38,369 nucleotides of DNA from Tepidimonas charontis (lineage in GTDB: Bacteria > Pseudomonadota > Gammaproteobacteria > Burkholderiales > Burkholderiaceae_C), in the NCBI RefSeq assembly GCF_007556685.1, contig NZ_VJON01000026.1, positions 1 to 38,369 on the forward strand, written 5' to 3'. The notes under the pieces were generated by a model. The model did no database searches. It was given only the letters and a program-made list of their open reading frames with translations, and was not told where the DNA came from. This document shows, piece after piece, positions 6,708 to 16,072 of this stretch. Position 1 is the first letter of the stretch; every line of letters starts with the position of its first letter. The position numbers and the translations under genes are program-made.

Positions 6708-8586
6708 GCTTCACCTCCTTTGCATTAAGTGACGGTGACGGCATTGTATGCGCATTACTGAGTTCAAGCAACAGTTCGCGTTCTGCATGCCAAACACGCT
6801 GCAATTCCAGGTTTGCCACGGCTATGCCACGACGGGCGGCAAGTCGCGCAGCCCGCTCCCGAAATGCAGCATCGCCGGTGATCAGCACTTCGCCGCCATA
6901 ACGGTCGGCAGCAAGCTCCAGCGCCGCGATGGTGGCGTCCTCGTCGTCGGGGCCGCCTGCCACCTCGATGCGCTGGCCTGCATCGCGAATGCGCTCGCGG
7001 CCCTGGTCGTCGCGGTAGGTAATAACCGTCCAGTCGCGCGACACCTCCGCGTGCGCTTGCGCCAGCGTCCAGCGCTGCGCTTCGCCGGAAATGCTGCCCG
7101 CTAGCAAAACACCGTCGCGCGGGTAGTCGCGCAAGTCCTCACCTTCGAAACCGGCCTCACGCTGCTTTTGCTTGCGCTTTTCGCGGTAAGCTATGCCCCG
7201 CAATGCAGCGATGGCGGCGGGGTCTTGGTACAGCCGGGCACGCATCTCGAGGAAGTCGCGCCACGACGGTGAATACTGCTTCAGCAGCGCCTCGCGCTCA
7301 GCGCGGTGGCGGGTTTTAAGGGCATTCAGCGCAGCGGCGTTTTGCCCTGCCAGCAACTGCCGGGCGACTTCCGTGCCATGCACTTGTACCAAAGCCTCGA
7401 TGCGCTGTGTGTGCGCGGCTCGCAACGCGTCGAGCAACTGCTGCCGCTCCCGCTTTTGCTGCGCTTTCAGCGCGGCCAGCGCCGCCCGCTTTTGCGCCGG
7501 TGCTTGCGCAACGTGCTCACGGTAACGCTCGTACAGCTCGCGCCGGGCTTCGGCCCGCTGCTGTCTGCGCTGCTCGCGCAAACCTGGGTCGCGTTTGCCG
7601 GTGCGGGGCTGCTCAGGGATGTCGCCGCGCATGCATGCCACTTGGTAAGCTGCAAGCGTTATGCGAGGCTGCACCGGCTGCTGCGGCGGCTGATAAGGGC
7701 CAAGGCGCTGCTGGAAGGCAGCGCTGCGTATGCCGAGCTCGGACAGCTTAATCACACGCTGCTTGCCCCGCTCATCCGCAGCGGCGAGCACATAGCCGCT
7801 GCCCTTGGGCTGCAATGCCAATCCGTGCTCCTGCAACGCAGCATGCACCGCTTGCCAGTCGTGGGCGGCTTCAAGTCGCTGGCGGATGTTGTAATGCTCC
7901 GCAAACGCCAGCAGCCCGGGCAGGCCGGTAGCACGGTCGGCGGCAAGATGTTGGGCTCGCTTGCGCTCGCGCGCGGAAAGCAAGCGAACGGTCCCGTTTT
8001 CTACCACGTGCGGACCGGGCGAGTGCCGCCAGCCCTGCACCAGCTCGATCTCGCGCATGGCGCGATCCAGCACCAAAAAATCGCGCTTAGGCGGGCCGAG
8101 GTACGCTAGCGTTTCGGGATGGTACTTGCACGCCACGGCGTGCACGTGGTGGTGCTCTTTGTCCCGGTGCACCACGTAAAACGCGGCAGCGTCGCGCATG
8201 CCCAGCGCTCCCAGCACGTGCTCGAACGCCTGGCGCGCCTGCGCGTCGGTGGGGCGCTCCCCGGGCTGCCATGTAACAACCACGTGATACAGCGGCTGGT
8301 CGGCTGCCACGCCAGCTGCCCGCACGCGCTGCACGATTGCATCCAGCGCACGCGCAAGCTCGCGCTGCTGCCGCAGCGGATCGGTGATGCCCGCAGCGGC
8401 AAGGGCTGGGGTCACGCCTGCGCTTTCGACACCGGAGCGCGCTGCGTATTGCACCAACGCCGCCGCATCGGGCGGCAGGCCTTCGGCCAGCTCGGCGGCA
8501 CGCTGCTCATCGGGCTCGAGGGCGTAGTCAACCAGCGCCCGCGCGCTGGTGTAGCGCTTTTGCTGCGGAATAACCTTAGTCAGCAT
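6697..8586 (-). CDS. MOBP-type relaxase with C-terminal LPD7-like domain
   Basis: The 629-residue protein is a relaxase, which nicks one strand at oriT and leads it into the recipient. The N-terminus (MLTKVIPQQKRYTSARALVDY) offers Tyr21 as the likely nucleophile. The metal-binding histidine motif is HRDKEHHHVH at residues 140-149. A long, highly charged helical linker (about residues 330-480) follows, then a C-terminal region (GVLLAGSISGEAQRWTL to GIAVANLELQ) that resembles the LPD7 domain of many relaxases. The start at 8586 is preferred because relaxase similarity begins there; the longer frame reads back into alpA. It overlaps alpA by 11 bases and hns by 11 bases. No separate mobC-like gene is seen. 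Confidence 0.92.
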   Translation of the reverse strand: MLTKVIPQQKRYTSARALVDYALEPDEQRAAELAEGLPPDAAALVQYAARSGVESAGVTPALAAAGITDPLRQQRELARALDAIVQRVRAAGVAADQPLYHVVVTWQPGERPTDAQARQAFEHVLGALGMRDAAAFYVVHRDKEHHHVHAVACKYHPETLAYLGPPKRDFLVLDRAMREIELVQGWRHSPGPHVVENGTVRLLSARERKRAQHLAADRATGLPGLLAFAEHYNIRQRLEAAHDWQAVHAALQEHGLALQPKGSGYVLAAADERGKQRVIKLSELGIRSAAFQQRLGPYQPPQQPVQPRITLAAYQVACMRGDIPEQPRTGKRDPGLREQRRQQRAEARRELYERYREHVAQAPAQKRAALAALKAQQKRERQQLLDALRAAHTQRIEALVQVHGTEVARQLLAGQNAAALNALKTRHRAEREALLKQYSPSWRDFLEMRARLYQDPAAIAALRGIAYREKRKQKQREAGFEGEDLRDYPRDGVLLAGSISGEAQRWTLAQAHAEVSRDWTVITYRDDQGRERIRDAGQRIEVAGGPDDEDATIAALELAADRYGGEVLITGDAAFRERAARLAARRGIAVANLELQRVWHAERELLLELSNAHTMPSPSLNAKEVKHDR

Positions 8587-8869
8587 TGTCTGCACTCTGA
8601 AACACAAACAGCTTGCGAGGGCGCCCCCGGCCCCGCTTAGCGGGCGGCTCGGCGTGCCTGCAGGCCTCCAGCCACTGCCGCACTTCGTCCGCACGCCAGC
8701 GCACGCGCTTTCCTATGTGCAGCGACGCGGGAAAGCCGGGCGGCGGGTTGCGCACGCCCGACGACCAGTGGTACACGGTGGTAATGCGAACGCGCAACAG
8801 CGTGGCAATGTCGTCGGCGGTCAGCAGATCGGACTGGAACCGCCCGGGCGCAGGAATGTGCTCGTCCAT
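8576..8869 (-). CDS. AlpA-like helix-turn-helix protein
   Basis: The 97-residue protein contains a MerR/AlpA-type helix-turn-helix: LLTADDIATLLRVRITTVYHW, then a wing-like stretch (ASLHIGKRVRW) and RADEVRQWLEA. The C-terminus is basic (KRGRGRPRK, an AT-hook-like string). AlpA proteins are small regulators or excision factors; as first gene of the relaxase operon this one may control that operon or bind near oriT. The ATG at 8869 has AAAGGA upstream; the frame before it extends into the leader repeat and looks non-coding. Confidence 0.88.
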   Translation of the reverse strand: MDEHIPAPGRFQSDLLTADDIATLLRVRITTVYHWSSGVRNPPPGFPASLHIGKRVRWRADEVRQWLEACRHAEPPAKRGRGRPRKLFVFQSADNAD

Positions 8870-8897
8870 CGAAGGTCCTTTCAAGATGGTGTCTGTC

Positions 8898-8987
8898 GCG
8901 GGCACGCCGCCCGCACCCTATAGAGAACGGGCCGGAACAAAAAAGGGGTGCGGGCCGCGCTGCGCGCGGGGATCGGGCAAAGGAAGG
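8898..8987 (-). repeat. Leader repeat copy C, upstream of the alpA-relaxase operon
   Basis: On the minus strand this reads CCTTCCTTTGCCCGATCCC, a GC-rich part with a CCGCGC-GCA-GCGCGG hairpin, T6 (8944-8939), GTTCCGGCCCGTTCTCTATA, GGGTGCGGGC and the inverted repeat GCGGGC-N5-GCCCGC (8914-8898). From the T run to the end of the inverted repeat it is identical to copy B over about 47 bases. It lies 29 bases before the alpA ATG. Confidence 0.85.
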
Positions 8988-9020
8988 CGCGGGCGGGCGG
9001 CCTTGTGGTGGTACACTTCG

Positions 9021-9037
9021 CACCGCGCTGCGCGGTG
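9021..9037. repeat. Perfect 8-bp palindrome with 1-base centre
   Basis: CACCGCGC-T-GCGCGGTG. It lies in the gene-free stretch 8870-9182 between alpA and nuoA. It could be a regulator's operator or part of an origin of transfer or an att arm site; no nick-like sequence is recognised beside it. Confidence 0.5.
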
Positions 9038-9092
9038 GCTGCGCCTTGGATGCGCGGCAGTCCGCAGAAAATACGCAGCGTCGAGCTAAGGC

Positions 9093-9106
9093 CTTGATTT
9101 TTCAAG
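9093..9106. repeat. Inverted repeat beside the tRNA remnant
   Basis: CTTGA-TTTT-TCAAG, a perfect 5-bp inverted repeat 10 bases before the tRNA-like 3' end. It may be a recombinase arm or core-type site at the end of the element. Confidence 0.4.
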
Positions 9107-9109
9107 ATG

Positions 9110-9132
9110 GCCGATGCTCGCCGTCGGCACCA
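9110..9132 (+). pseudogene. tRNA 3'-end remnant, probable attachment site (attR)
   Basis: CTCGC-CGTCGGC-ACCA (9117-9132) has the form of a tRNA 3' end: five T-stem bases beginning with the conserved C61, a seven-base acceptor strand and ACCA. The seven bases just before, GCCGATG (9110-9116), would pair with the acceptor strand as a tRNA 5' end (one G-U pair), but the D, anticodon and T arms are absent. From memory, many Burkholderiales carry a tRNA-Leu gene directly before nuoA. The simplest reading is that the element inserted into that tRNA and left a copy of its 3' end here, with the intact gene beyond the left edge; an internal deletion is the alternative. Confidence 0.55.
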
Positions 9133-9147
9133 AGTTCAGACACCGAA

Positions 9148-9170
9148 AAGCGCCTGCAGGGCGCTTCTTT
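9148..9170 (+). terminator. Terminator-like hairpin before nuoA
   Basis: AAGCGCC-TGCAG-GGCGCTT (7-bp stem) followed by CTTTCC. It sits where the terminator of a tRNA preceding nuoA would be. The tail is weak, so some read-through into nuoA is possible. Confidence 0.5.
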
Positions 9171-9182
9171 CCGGAGAAAACC

Positions 9183-9542
9183 GTGAGCCTCGAGCAGTAT
9201 TTGCCCGTCCTTCTGTTCATTCTGGTGGGCTTGGCGGTTGGGGTACTCCCGCAGGTATTTGGTTATCTGCTCGGGCCGAATCGGCCCGATCCGGAAAAAA
9301 ACTCTCCCTACGAGTGTGGATTCGAGGCGTTCGAAGACGCGCGCATGAAATTCGATGTGCGCTACTACCTCGTGGCCATCTTGTTCATTCTGTTCGATTT
9401 GGAAATCGCCTTTCTGATCCCTTGGGCGGTGGCCTTTGCCGACATCGGTGCCACGGGGTTTTGGGCTGGGGTGATGTTCCTGGCGATTCTGGTGGTGGGC
9501 TTCGCCTACGAGTGGAAGAAGGGGGCGCTGGACTGGGAGTGA
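9183..9542 (+). CDS. nuoA: NADH-quinone oxidoreductase subunit A
   Basis: The 119-residue NuoA is a three-helix membrane subunit at the junction of the peripheral and membrane arms of complex I. It carries the family signature [20 protein letters not shown] in the loop after the first helix, and the C-terminus [17 protein letters not shown] at 9183 is taken as the start: it follows GGAGA at a proper distance and gives the usual beta-proteobacterial N-terminus ([12 protein letters not shown]). It is the first gene of the nuo operon, and directly upstream lie the hairpin, the tRNA remnant and the end of the mobile element, so the normal operon promoter region may have been altered. Confidence 0.96.
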   Translation: MSLEQYLPVLLFILVGLAVGVLPQVFGYLLGPNRPDPEKNSPYECGFEAFEDARMKFDVRYYLVAILFILFDLEIAFLIPWAVAFADIGATGFWAGVMFLAILVVGFAYEWKKGALDWE

Positions 9543-9581
9543 CCATCCAGCCGCTTGGCCGACGCAACCTGGGAGCCGCAG

Positions 9582-10061
9582 ATGATCGAAGGTGTCTTCA
9601 AAGAGGGGTTCTTCACCACCAGCTACGACGCCGTGGTGAACTGGGCCAAGACGGGCTCGCTGTGGCCGATGACGTTCGGGCTGGCGTGCTGTGCCGTCGA
9701 GATGATGCATGCGGCCACCGCCCGCTACGACATTGCGCGCTTTGGCGCCGAGGTGTTTCGCGCCAGCCCGCGCCAGTCGGATTTGATGATCGTGGCCGGT
9801 ACGCTGTGCAACAAGATGGCGCCGGCGCTGCGCAAGGTGTACGACCAGATGGCCGAGCCGCGCTGGGTGCTGAGTATGGGATCGTGCGCCAACGGCGGTG
9901 GTTACTACCACTACAGCTACTCGGTGGTGCGCGGCTGCGACCGCATCGTGCCGGTAGATGTCTATGTCCCCGGTTGCCCGCCGACGGCTGAAGCCTTGCT
10001 GTACGGCATCATCCAGCTGCAGCACAAGATCCGCCGCACCCAGACCATCGCGCGCGTCTGA
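9582..10061 (+). CDS. nuoB: NADH-quinone oxidoreductase subunit B
   Basis: The 159-residue NuoB carries the terminal iron-sulfur cluster N2 next to the quinone site. The tandem cysteines are in LACCAVEMM (Cys36/37), with further ligands in GSCANGG and [10 protein letters not shown]. The ATG at 9582 is preferred over the TTG at 9555 because [10 protein letters not shown] matches the family N-terminus and GGGAG lies 5-10 bases upstream. The 39-base gap to nuoA and the shared strand fit one operon. Nothing unusual is seen. Confidence 0.96.
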   Translation: MIEGVFKEGFFTTSYDAVVNWAKTGSLWPMTFGLACCAVEMMHAATARYDIARFGAEVFRASPRQSDLMIVAGTLCNKMAPALRKVYDQMAEPRWVLSMGSCANGGGYYHYSYSVVRGCDRIVPVDVYVPGCPPTAEALLYGIIQLQHKIRRTQTIARV

Positions 10062-10096
10062 GGGCGGCGCGCCGGTATCCCGCAGGAGAGCATTCG

Positions 10097-10747
10097 ATGA
10101 CAGCGACGACGTCCGCGTTCGACTGGGCTGCCTTGGCGCAGCAAACCGTCCGCCCGGCGCCACAAGCCGTGCACGATGCGGTGGTGGCGGCGCTGGGCGA
10201 GCGCGCGCGCCGCGTGCAGCTGCAGCGTGGCGAAGTGACCGTGGAGGTCGATGCAGCCCAGTACCACGAGGCCATGCGCGTGCTGCGTGATGCGCCGCAC
10301 TGTCGTTTCGAGCAGTTGATCGATCTGTGCGGCGTGGACTACTCCACCTACCGCGACGGCGCCTGGGAAGGGTCGCGCTTCGCCGTCGTCGTGCACCTGC
10401 TGTCGGTGACGCTGAACCAGCGCGTGCGCGTGCGCACCTTCTGTGCGGACGACGATTTTCCGGTGGTGGACACCGTCACCGATCTGTGGCCGTCGGCCAA
10501 CTGGTACGAGCGTGAAGCATTCGACCTGTTTGGCATCGTCTTCGAGGGGCACGCCGATTTGCGACGCATCCTCACCGACTACGGCTTCATCGGTCATCCG
10601 TTCCGCAAGGACTTTCCGCTGTCGGGTCACGTCGAGATGCGTTACGACCCGGAACGGCGCCGCGTCATCTACGAGCCGGTGACCATCGAGCCGCGCGAAA
10701 TCACACCGCGCATCATCCGCGAAGAAGGCTACGGGGGCTTGCACTGA
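10097..10747 (+). CDS. nuoC: NADH-quinone oxidoreductase subunit C
   Basis: The 216-residue NuoC is the 30-kDa-type subunit of the connecting module, separate from NuoD as in most beta-proteobacteria (fused in E. coli). The signature region [20 protein letters not shown] (about residues 135-154) and the following [19 protein letters not shown] are present. CAGGAG lies upstream of the ATG. The N-terminal 40 residues are variable, as usual. Confidence 0.96.
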   Translation: MTATTSAFDWAALAQQTVRPAPQAVHDAVVAALGERARRVQLQRGEVTVEVDAAQYHEAMRVLRDAPHCRFEQLIDLCGVDYSTYRDGAWEGSRFAVVVHLLSVTLNQRVRVRTFCADDDFPVVDTVTDLWPSANWYEREAFDLFGIVFEGHADLRRILTDYGFIGHPFRKDFPLSGHVEMRYDPERRRVIYEPVTIEPREITPRIIREEGYGGLH

Positions 10748-10778
10748 CGCCGGCGGCGTCCTGCAGGGGTTGACCGAC

Positions 10779-12032
10779 ATGGCTGACATCAAGAACTACA
10801 CCCTCAACTTCGGGCCGCAGCATCCCGCCGCACACGGCGTGCTGCGGCTGGTGCTGGAGCTCGACGGCGAGGTCGTGCAGCGCGCCGACCCGCACATTGG
10901 CCTGCTGCACCGCGCCACCGAAAAACTGGCCGAGCACAAGACCTATATCCAGTCGCTGCCCTATATGGATCGGCTGGACTATGTTTCGATGATGTGCAAC
11001 GAGCACGCCTACTGTCTGGCGATCGAAAAGCTGCTCGGCATCGAGGTGCCCATCCGCGCCCAGTACATCCGCGTCATGTTCGCGGAAATCACCCGGCTGC
11101 TCAACCATCTGATGTGGCTGGGTTCGCACGGCAACGACTGCGGCAGCTCCACCATTTTGCTGTACTGCTTTCGCGAGCGCGAAGACCTGTTCGACATGTA
11201 CGAAGCCGTGTCGGGGGCGCGCATGCACGCGGCGTATTTCCGTCCCGGCGGCGTCTACCGCGACTTGCCCGACACGATGCCGCAGCACCAGCCGGGCAAA
11301 ATCCGTGGCGCGCGGCCGCTGGAGGAGCTCAACCGCAACCGTCAAGGCTCGCTGCTGGACTTCATCGACGACTTCACACAGCGCTTCCCCACCTACTTGG
11401 ACGAATACCACACGCTGCTGACTGACAACCGTATCTGGAAGCAGCGCACGGTGGGCATCGGCGTGGTGCCGCCCGAGAAGGCGCTGGCGATGGGCATGAC
11501 CGGGCCGATGTTGCGTGGCTCCGGCATCCCCTGGGATCTGCGTAAAAAGCAGCCCTACGAGGTGTACGACCGCCTCGACTTTGACATCCCGGTGGGCAAG
11601 AACGGCGACACCTACGACCGCTATCTGGTGCGCATGGAGGAGATGCGCCAGTCCAATCGCATCATCAAGCAGTGCGTGGACTGGCTGCGCGCCAACCCAG
11701 GGCCAGTGATCACCGACAACACCAAGGTGGCGCCACCCCGGCGCGAGACGATGAAGGCCGACATGGAGGCCCTGATCCACCACTTCAAGCTGTTCACCGA
11801 GGGCTTTCACGTGCCCGAGGGCGAGGCGTATGCGGCGGTGGAGCATCCCAAGGGCGAATTTGGCATCTACATCATCAGCGACGGGGCCAACAAGCCGTAC
11901 CGGCTCAAGATCCGCGCCCCCGGCTTTGCCCACCTGTCCTGCCTGGACGAGATGGCGCGTGGGCACATGCTGGCCGACGCGGTGGCCATCATCGGCACCC
12001 TGGACATCGTGTTTGGAGAGATCGACCGATGA
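10779..12032 (+). CDS. nuoD: NADH-quinone oxidoreductase subunit D
   Basis: The 417-residue NuoD (49-kDa type) forms most of the quinone cavity together with NuoB. The N-terminus [20 protein letters not shown] holds the conserved HPAAHG loop that contacts quinone. Length is exactly as expected for the family. ATG 10779 has AGGGG (10765-10769) upstream; the TTG at 10770 would add three residues and is less likely. Its stop overlaps the nuoE start as ATGA, suggesting translational coupling. Confidence 0.96.
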   Translation: MADIKNYTLNFGPQHPAAHGVLRLVLELDGEVVQRADPHIGLLHRATEKLAEHKTYIQSLPYMDRLDYVSMMCNEHAYCLAIEKLLGIEVPIRAQYIRVMFAEITRLLNHLMWLGSHGNDCGSSTILLYCFREREDLFDMYEAVSGARMHAAYFRPGGVYRDLPDTMPQHQPGKIRGARPLEELNRNRQGSLLDFIDDFTQRFPTYLDEYHTLLTDNRIWKQRTVGIGVVPPEKALAMGMTGPMLRGSGIPWDLRKKQPYEVYDRLDFDIPVGKNGDTYDRYLVRMEEMRQSNRIIKQCVDWLRANPGPVITDNTKVAPPRRETMKADMEALIHHFKLFTEGFHVPEGEAYAAVEHPKGEFGIYIISDGANKPYRLKIRAPGFAHLSCLDEMARGHMLADAVAIIGTLDIVFGEIDR

Positions 12033-12559
12033 GCACCGAGACTGCAGCCGTGCAGCCGCTGGCCCTGAGCGAGGCGACGCTGGCGCGCTTTGCACGCGAA
12101 GTGGCCAAGTACCCGGCCGATCAGCGCCAATCGGCGGTGATGGCCTGCTTGGCCATCATCCAGCAGGAATATGGCTGGGTGAGCCCGGCGGCCGAGTTGG
12201 CGGTGGCCAACTACCTGGGCATGGCGCCGATCGCCGTGCACGAGGTCACCACTTTCTACAACATGTACAACCAGCAGCCGGTGGGGCGCTTCAAGCTCAA
12301 TGTCTGCACCAATTTGCCGTGCCAGCTGCGCGACGGCGCCAAGGCGCTGCAGTACCTGGCCGACAAACTGGGCGTGGCGCCCGGCGGCACCACCGCAGAC
12401 GGGCTGTTCACCCTGCAGGCGTCCGAGTGTTTGGGGGCGTGCGCCGATGCGCCGGTGATGTTGGTCAACGACCGCCATATGTGCAGTTTCATGTCCGACG
12501 AGCGGCTCGACCAGCTCATCGACGGACTGCGCGCCGCGGCGCAGGAGGGGCAGGCATGA
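12029..12559 (+). CDS. nuoE: NADH-quinone oxidoreductase subunit E
   Basis: The 176-residue NuoE (24-kDa type) binds the [2Fe-2S] cluster N1a in the NADH-oxidising module. The four ligands are the pair in VCTNLPCQL and the pair in [10 protein letters not shown], in a thioredoxin-like domain; the N-terminal part is a helical bundle with the conserved EVTTFYNMY. It overlaps nuoD by four bases and nuoF by four bases (ATGA at each). Confidence 0.96.
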   Translation: MSTETAAVQPLALSEATLARFAREVAKYPADQRQSAVMACLAIIQQEYGWVSPAAELAVANYLGMAPIAVHEVTTFYNMYNQQPVGRFKLNVCTNLPCQLRDGAKALQYLADKLGVAPGGTTADGLFTLQASECLGACADAPVMLVNDRHMCSFMSDERLDQLIDGLRAAAQEGQA

Positions 12560-13908
12560 ACGTCAATCAACTGCTGCAGCAGTTTCAGGCTACCGGGGTG
12601 CAGACCTGCTTTCACGGTCGGCACATCGCGCCGCAAATCTACGCCGGCCTGGATGGCACCAACTGGCGGCTCAAGGACTACGAGGCGCGTGGCGGCTACC
12701 AGGCGTTGCGCAAGATCCTGGGCCAGGATGGTGGCGAGGGCATGACGCCCGATCAGGTGATCGCCGAGGTCAAGACCAGCGCGCTGCGCGGGCGCGGCGG
12801 GGCGGGCTTTCCCACCGGCCTGAAGTGGAGCTTCATGCCGCGTCAATTTCCCGGGCAGAAGTATTTGGTGTGCAATTCGGATGAGGGCGAGCCCGGCACC
12901 TGCAAAGACCGTGACATCCTGATGTACAACCCGCACATCGTCATCGAGGGGATGGCAATCGCTGCCTACGCGATGGGTGTCTCGGTTGGCTACAACTATA
13001 TTCACGGCGAAATCTTTCAGGTCTATGAGCGCTTCGAAGAAGCGCTGCAAGAGGCGCGCGCCGCTGGCTACCTGGGTGAAAATATCCTGGGCAGCGGTTT
13101 TTCCTTTCAACTGTACGCGCATCACGGCTTCGGGGCCTATATCTGTGGTGAGGAGACCGCGCTGCTGGAATCGCTCGAAGGCAAAAAAGGCCAGCCGCGC
13201 TTCAAGCCGCCGTTTCCTGCCAGCTACGGCCTGTACGGCAAACCCACCACCATCAATAACACCGAAACCTTCGCGGCGGTGCCGTGGATCATCCGTCACG
13301 GTGGTCAGGCCTATCTGGAGATGGGCAAGCCCAACAACGGCGGCACCAAGATCTTTTCGGTCAGTGGTGACGTCGAGCGTCCGGGCAATTACGAAATTCC
13401 GCTGGGCACGCCGTTTGCCAAACTGTTGGAGTTGGCCGGCGGCGTGCGCGGCGGGCAGCGCTTGAAGGCAGTCATTCCGGGGGGCTCGTCGGCCCCGGTA
13501 CTGCCGGCCGACATCATGATGGACCTCACCATGGACTACGACAGCATCGCCAAAGCGGGCTCGATGCTGGGGTCGGGCGCGGTGATCGTGATGGACGAGA
13601 CGCGCTGCATGGTCAAAGCCCTGCAGCGTCTGAGCTACTTTTACATGCACGAGTCCTGCGGCCAGTGCACGCCCTGCCGCGAGGGCACCGGCTGGCTGTG
13701 GCGGGTGGTCGATCGCATCGAGCGCGGCTTGGGGCGAGCGGAGGATTTGGCGCTGCTGGACAACGTGGCGGAAAACATCATGGGCCGCACGATCTGCGCG
13801 CTGGGCGATGCGGCGGCGATGCCGGTGCGCGGCATGATCAAGCATTTCCGCCACGAATTCGAATACCACGTCGAACACAAGACCTGCATGGTTCCGGCGT
13901 ATGTCTGA
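12556..13908 (+). CDS. nuoF: NADH-quinone oxidoreductase subunit F
   Basis: The 450-residue NuoF (51-kDa type) binds NADH and FMN and the [4Fe-4S] cluster N3. The glycine-rich nucleotide site [15 protein letters not shown], the FMN region [14 protein letters not shown] and the N3 ligands [12 protein letters not shown] plus a later Cys (RTICALGD) are all present. Start at 12556 is coupled to nuoE. The last 8 bases overlap a possible upstream start of nuoG. Confidence 0.97.
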   Translation: MNVNQLLQQFQATGVQTCFHGRHIAPQIYAGLDGTNWRLKDYEARGGYQALRKILGQDGGEGMTPDQVIAEVKTSALRGRGGAGFPTGLKWSFMPRQFPGQKYLVCNSDEGEPGTCKDRDILMYNPHIVIEGMAIAAYAMGVSVGYNYIHGEIFQVYERFEEALQEARAAGYLGENILGSGFSFQLYAHHGFGAYICGEETALLESLEGKKGQPRFKPPFPASYGLYGKPTTINNTETFAAVPWIIRHGGQAYLEMGKPNNGGTKIFSVSGDVERPGNYEIPLGTPFAKLLELAGGVRGGQRLKAVIPGGSSAPVLPADIMMDLTMDYDSIAKAGSMLGSGAVIVMDETRCMVKALQRLSYFYMHESCGQCTPCREGTGWLWRVVDRIERGLGRAEDLALLDNVAENIMGRTICALGDAAAMPVRGMIKHFRHEFEYHVEHKTCMVPAYV

Positions 13909-13921
13909 GGGAAAGCCCACC

Positions 13922-16072
13922 ATGGTCGAAATCGAAATCGACGGCCGCAAGGTCGAGGTGCCCGCTGGCAGCATGGTCATGCATGCCGCCGACAAGGCCG
14001 GGATCTACATTCCCCATTTTTGTTATCATAAAAAGTTGTCCATCGCGGCCAACTGCCGCATGTGCCTGGTCGATGTGGAGAAGGCGCCGAAGCCGATACC
14101 GGCGTGCGCCACGCCCGTGTCGATGGGCATGGTGGTGCGCACCAAGAGTGAAAAGGCCATCAAGGCACAAAAAGCGGTGATGGAGTTTTTGCTCATCAAC
14201 CACCCGCTGGACTGCCCGATTTGCGACCAGGGCGGCGAGTGTCAATTGCAAGATCTGGCGGTCGGCTACGGCGGTACGCAGTCGCGCTACCAGGAAGAAA
14301 AGCGCGTCGTTTTCCACAAAAATGTGGGGCCGCTCATCTCGATGGAGGAGATGAGCCGCTGCATCCACTGCACCCGCTGCGTACGCTTCGGACAGGAAAT
14401 CGCCGGTGTCATGGAGCTCGGCATGAGCCACCGTGGCGAGCATTCGGAAATCGAGACCTTCGTCGGGCAGACAGTGGACTCGGAGCTGTCGGGCAATATG
14501 ATCGACCTGTGTCCGGTGGGGGCCCTCACCAGCAAGCCGTTTCGCTATGCGGCGCGCACCTGGGAGCTATCCCGGCGCAAGAGCATCAGCCCGCACGATT
14601 CCACCGGGGCCAATCTGGTGGTACAGGTCAAGGGCGACCGTGTGCTGCGCGTGGTGCCGCTGGAAAACGAGGCTGTCAACGAGTGCTGGATCGCCGACCG
14701 CGACCGCTTCAGCTACGAGGCGCTCAGCAGCCCCGAGCGGCTGACCCAGCCGATGATCAAGCAAGGCGGGGAGTGGCGCAGCGTCGATTGGCAGACCGCG
14801 CTCGAATACGTCGCCCAGGGTTTGAAGGGGGTGTGCGCCCAGCACGGAGCCGGTGCCATCGGTCTGCTGGCCAGCCCGCACGCCACGGTCGAGGAGCTGG
14901 CGCTGGCGCGCGCCCTGATGGACGGGTTGGGCAGCCCCAACCGCGACCACCGCCTGCGCGCGGCCGCCTTCGATGCCGCGGCGCCCGCGGGCACGGCGCG
15001 TTGGTTGGGGTTGCCGATCGCCGAGCTGTCGGCGCTGGACCGTGTGCTGGTGGTGGGGTCCAACCTACGCAAGGATCATCCGTTGTTTGCGCAGCGCATT
15101 CGCCAAGCCGCGCGCAAAGGCGCGCAGGTCTCGGCGTTGGTGGAGCAGGCACCGGACTGGGCGTTGCCGCTGTACCGCGTCGCGTTGACGTCGTTTGCCG
15201 ATTGGGTACAGGCGCTGGCGCAGGTGGCGGTGGCGGTGGCCGAGGCGCGTGGCCTGACGCCGCCGGCGGCGGTGCAGGGCGTGCAGGCGGACGAGACGGC
15301 GCGCGCCATCGCGCAGTCGCTGCTCGGCGGCGAGCGGCGCGCGGTGTTGTTGGGCAACGCGGCCATGCACCACGAACGTGCAGCGGCGCTGCTGGCATTG
15401 GCGCAGTGGGTGGCTGAACAAACCGGCGCGCGCTGGGGGGTGTTGACCGAAGCGGCCAATACCGTCGGCGCGCAGCTGGTGGGCATGCTGCCAGGCCCGG
15501 GTGGCCTGAATGCGGCACAGATGCTGCGGCCGGGGGCGTTGAAGGCGGCGGTGTTGCTGGGCGTGGAGCCGGGGCTGGACACCGCTGCGCCTGCCAGCGG
15601 TCTGGCCGAGGCCGAGCTGGTGGTGACGCTCAGCCCATTTCGGACCAACCTCGACATCAGTGACGTATTGTTGCCGGTGGCGCCATTTACCGAAACGTCT
15701 GGCTCGTTCGTCAATGCCGAAGGTCGGCTGCAGAGCTTTCAGGCGGTCGTCAAGCCACTGGGCGAGACGCGCCCGGCCTGGAAGGTGCTGCGCGTGTTGG
15801 GCAACGTGCTCGGTCTGCCCGGTTTCGAATACACCTCGTCGCAAGAGGTGTTGGCGCAAGTGCTGCCCGGCGTGCCCCACGGTGCTTTCGTGCCGGCGCA
15901 ACGCTTGGATAACCGCTGCGACGCCCCGATCGACCTGACCCCGGCGCGGGGGGCGCCATGCGTGGCCGCGATTTACCAGCTCGACGCGCTGGTGCGTCGA
16001 GCGCCGGCGCTGCAGGCCACTGCCGATGGCCGGGCGGGCCGTGTCCGTGTCGCCGAAGGAGTGAGTGCATGA
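13922..16072 (+). CDS. nuoG: NADH-quinone oxidoreductase subunit G
   Basis: The 716-residue NuoG (75-kDa type) carries the electron wire in the NADH module. The N-terminal ferredoxin domain has the N1b ligands ([16 protein letters not shown] and PIPAC); next come the His/Cys set for N5 ([14 protein letters not shown]) and four Cys for N4 (RCIHCTRC and a later CPVGAL). Where E. coli has the four N7 cysteines this protein reads [15 protein letters not shown], so N7 is absent, as in many beta-proteobacteria. The remainder is a molybdopterin-oxidoreductase-like domain without cofactor role; it seems somewhat short. ATG 13922 is preferred (GAGGG upstream, family-like MVEIEIDG); ATG 13901 would add seven residues. 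Confidence 0.95.
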   Translation: MVEIEIDGRKVEVPAGSMVMHAADKAGIYIPHFCYHKKLSIAANCRMCLVDVEKAPKPIPACATPVSMGMVVRTKSEKAIKAQKAVMEFLLINHPLDCPICDQGGECQLQDLAVGYGGTQSRYQEEKRVVFHKNVGPLISMEEMSRCIHCTRCVRFGQEIAGVMELGMSHRGEHSEIETFVGQTVDSELSGNMIDLCPVGALTSKPFRYAARTWELSRRKSISPHDSTGANLVVQVKGDRVLRVVPLENEAVNECWIADRDRFSYEALSSPERLTQPMIKQGGEWRSVDWQTALEYVAQGLKGVCAQHGAGAIGLLASPHATVEELALARALMDGLGSPNRDHRLRAAAFDAAAPAGTARWLGLPIAELSALDRVLVVGSNLRKDHPLFAQRIRQAARKGAQVSALVEQAPDWALPLYRVALTSFADWVQALAQVAVAVAEARGLTPPAAVQGVQADETARAIAQSLLGGERRAVLLGNAAMHHERAAALLALAQWVAEQTGARWGVLTEAANTVGAQLVGMLPGPGGLNAAQMLRPGALKAAVLLGVEPGLDTAAPASGLAEAELVVTLSPFRTNLDISDVLLPVAPFTETSGSFVNAEGRLQSFQAVVKPLGETRPAWKVLRVLGNVLGLPGFEYTSSQEVLAQVLPGVPHGAFVPAQRLDNRCDAPIDLTPARGAPCVAAIYQLDALVRRAPALQATADGRAGRVRVAEGVSA

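Noticed and set aside
8870-9110. Search for an origin of transfer with an IncP-like nick site (ATCCTG)
   Set aside because: No such hexamer was seen in the gene-free stretches near the relaxase operon; only the palindrome at 9021-9037 and the leader repeat were found, so no oriT is called.
12256-13995. Very long open frame (579 codons) on the minus strand inside nuoE-nuoG
   Set aside because: It is a shadow of high-GC coding on the plus strand; its product has no recognisable domain, and the plus-strand proteins are certain. The same holds for long minus-strand frames at 18541-20496, 20582-22180 and 22173-24140.
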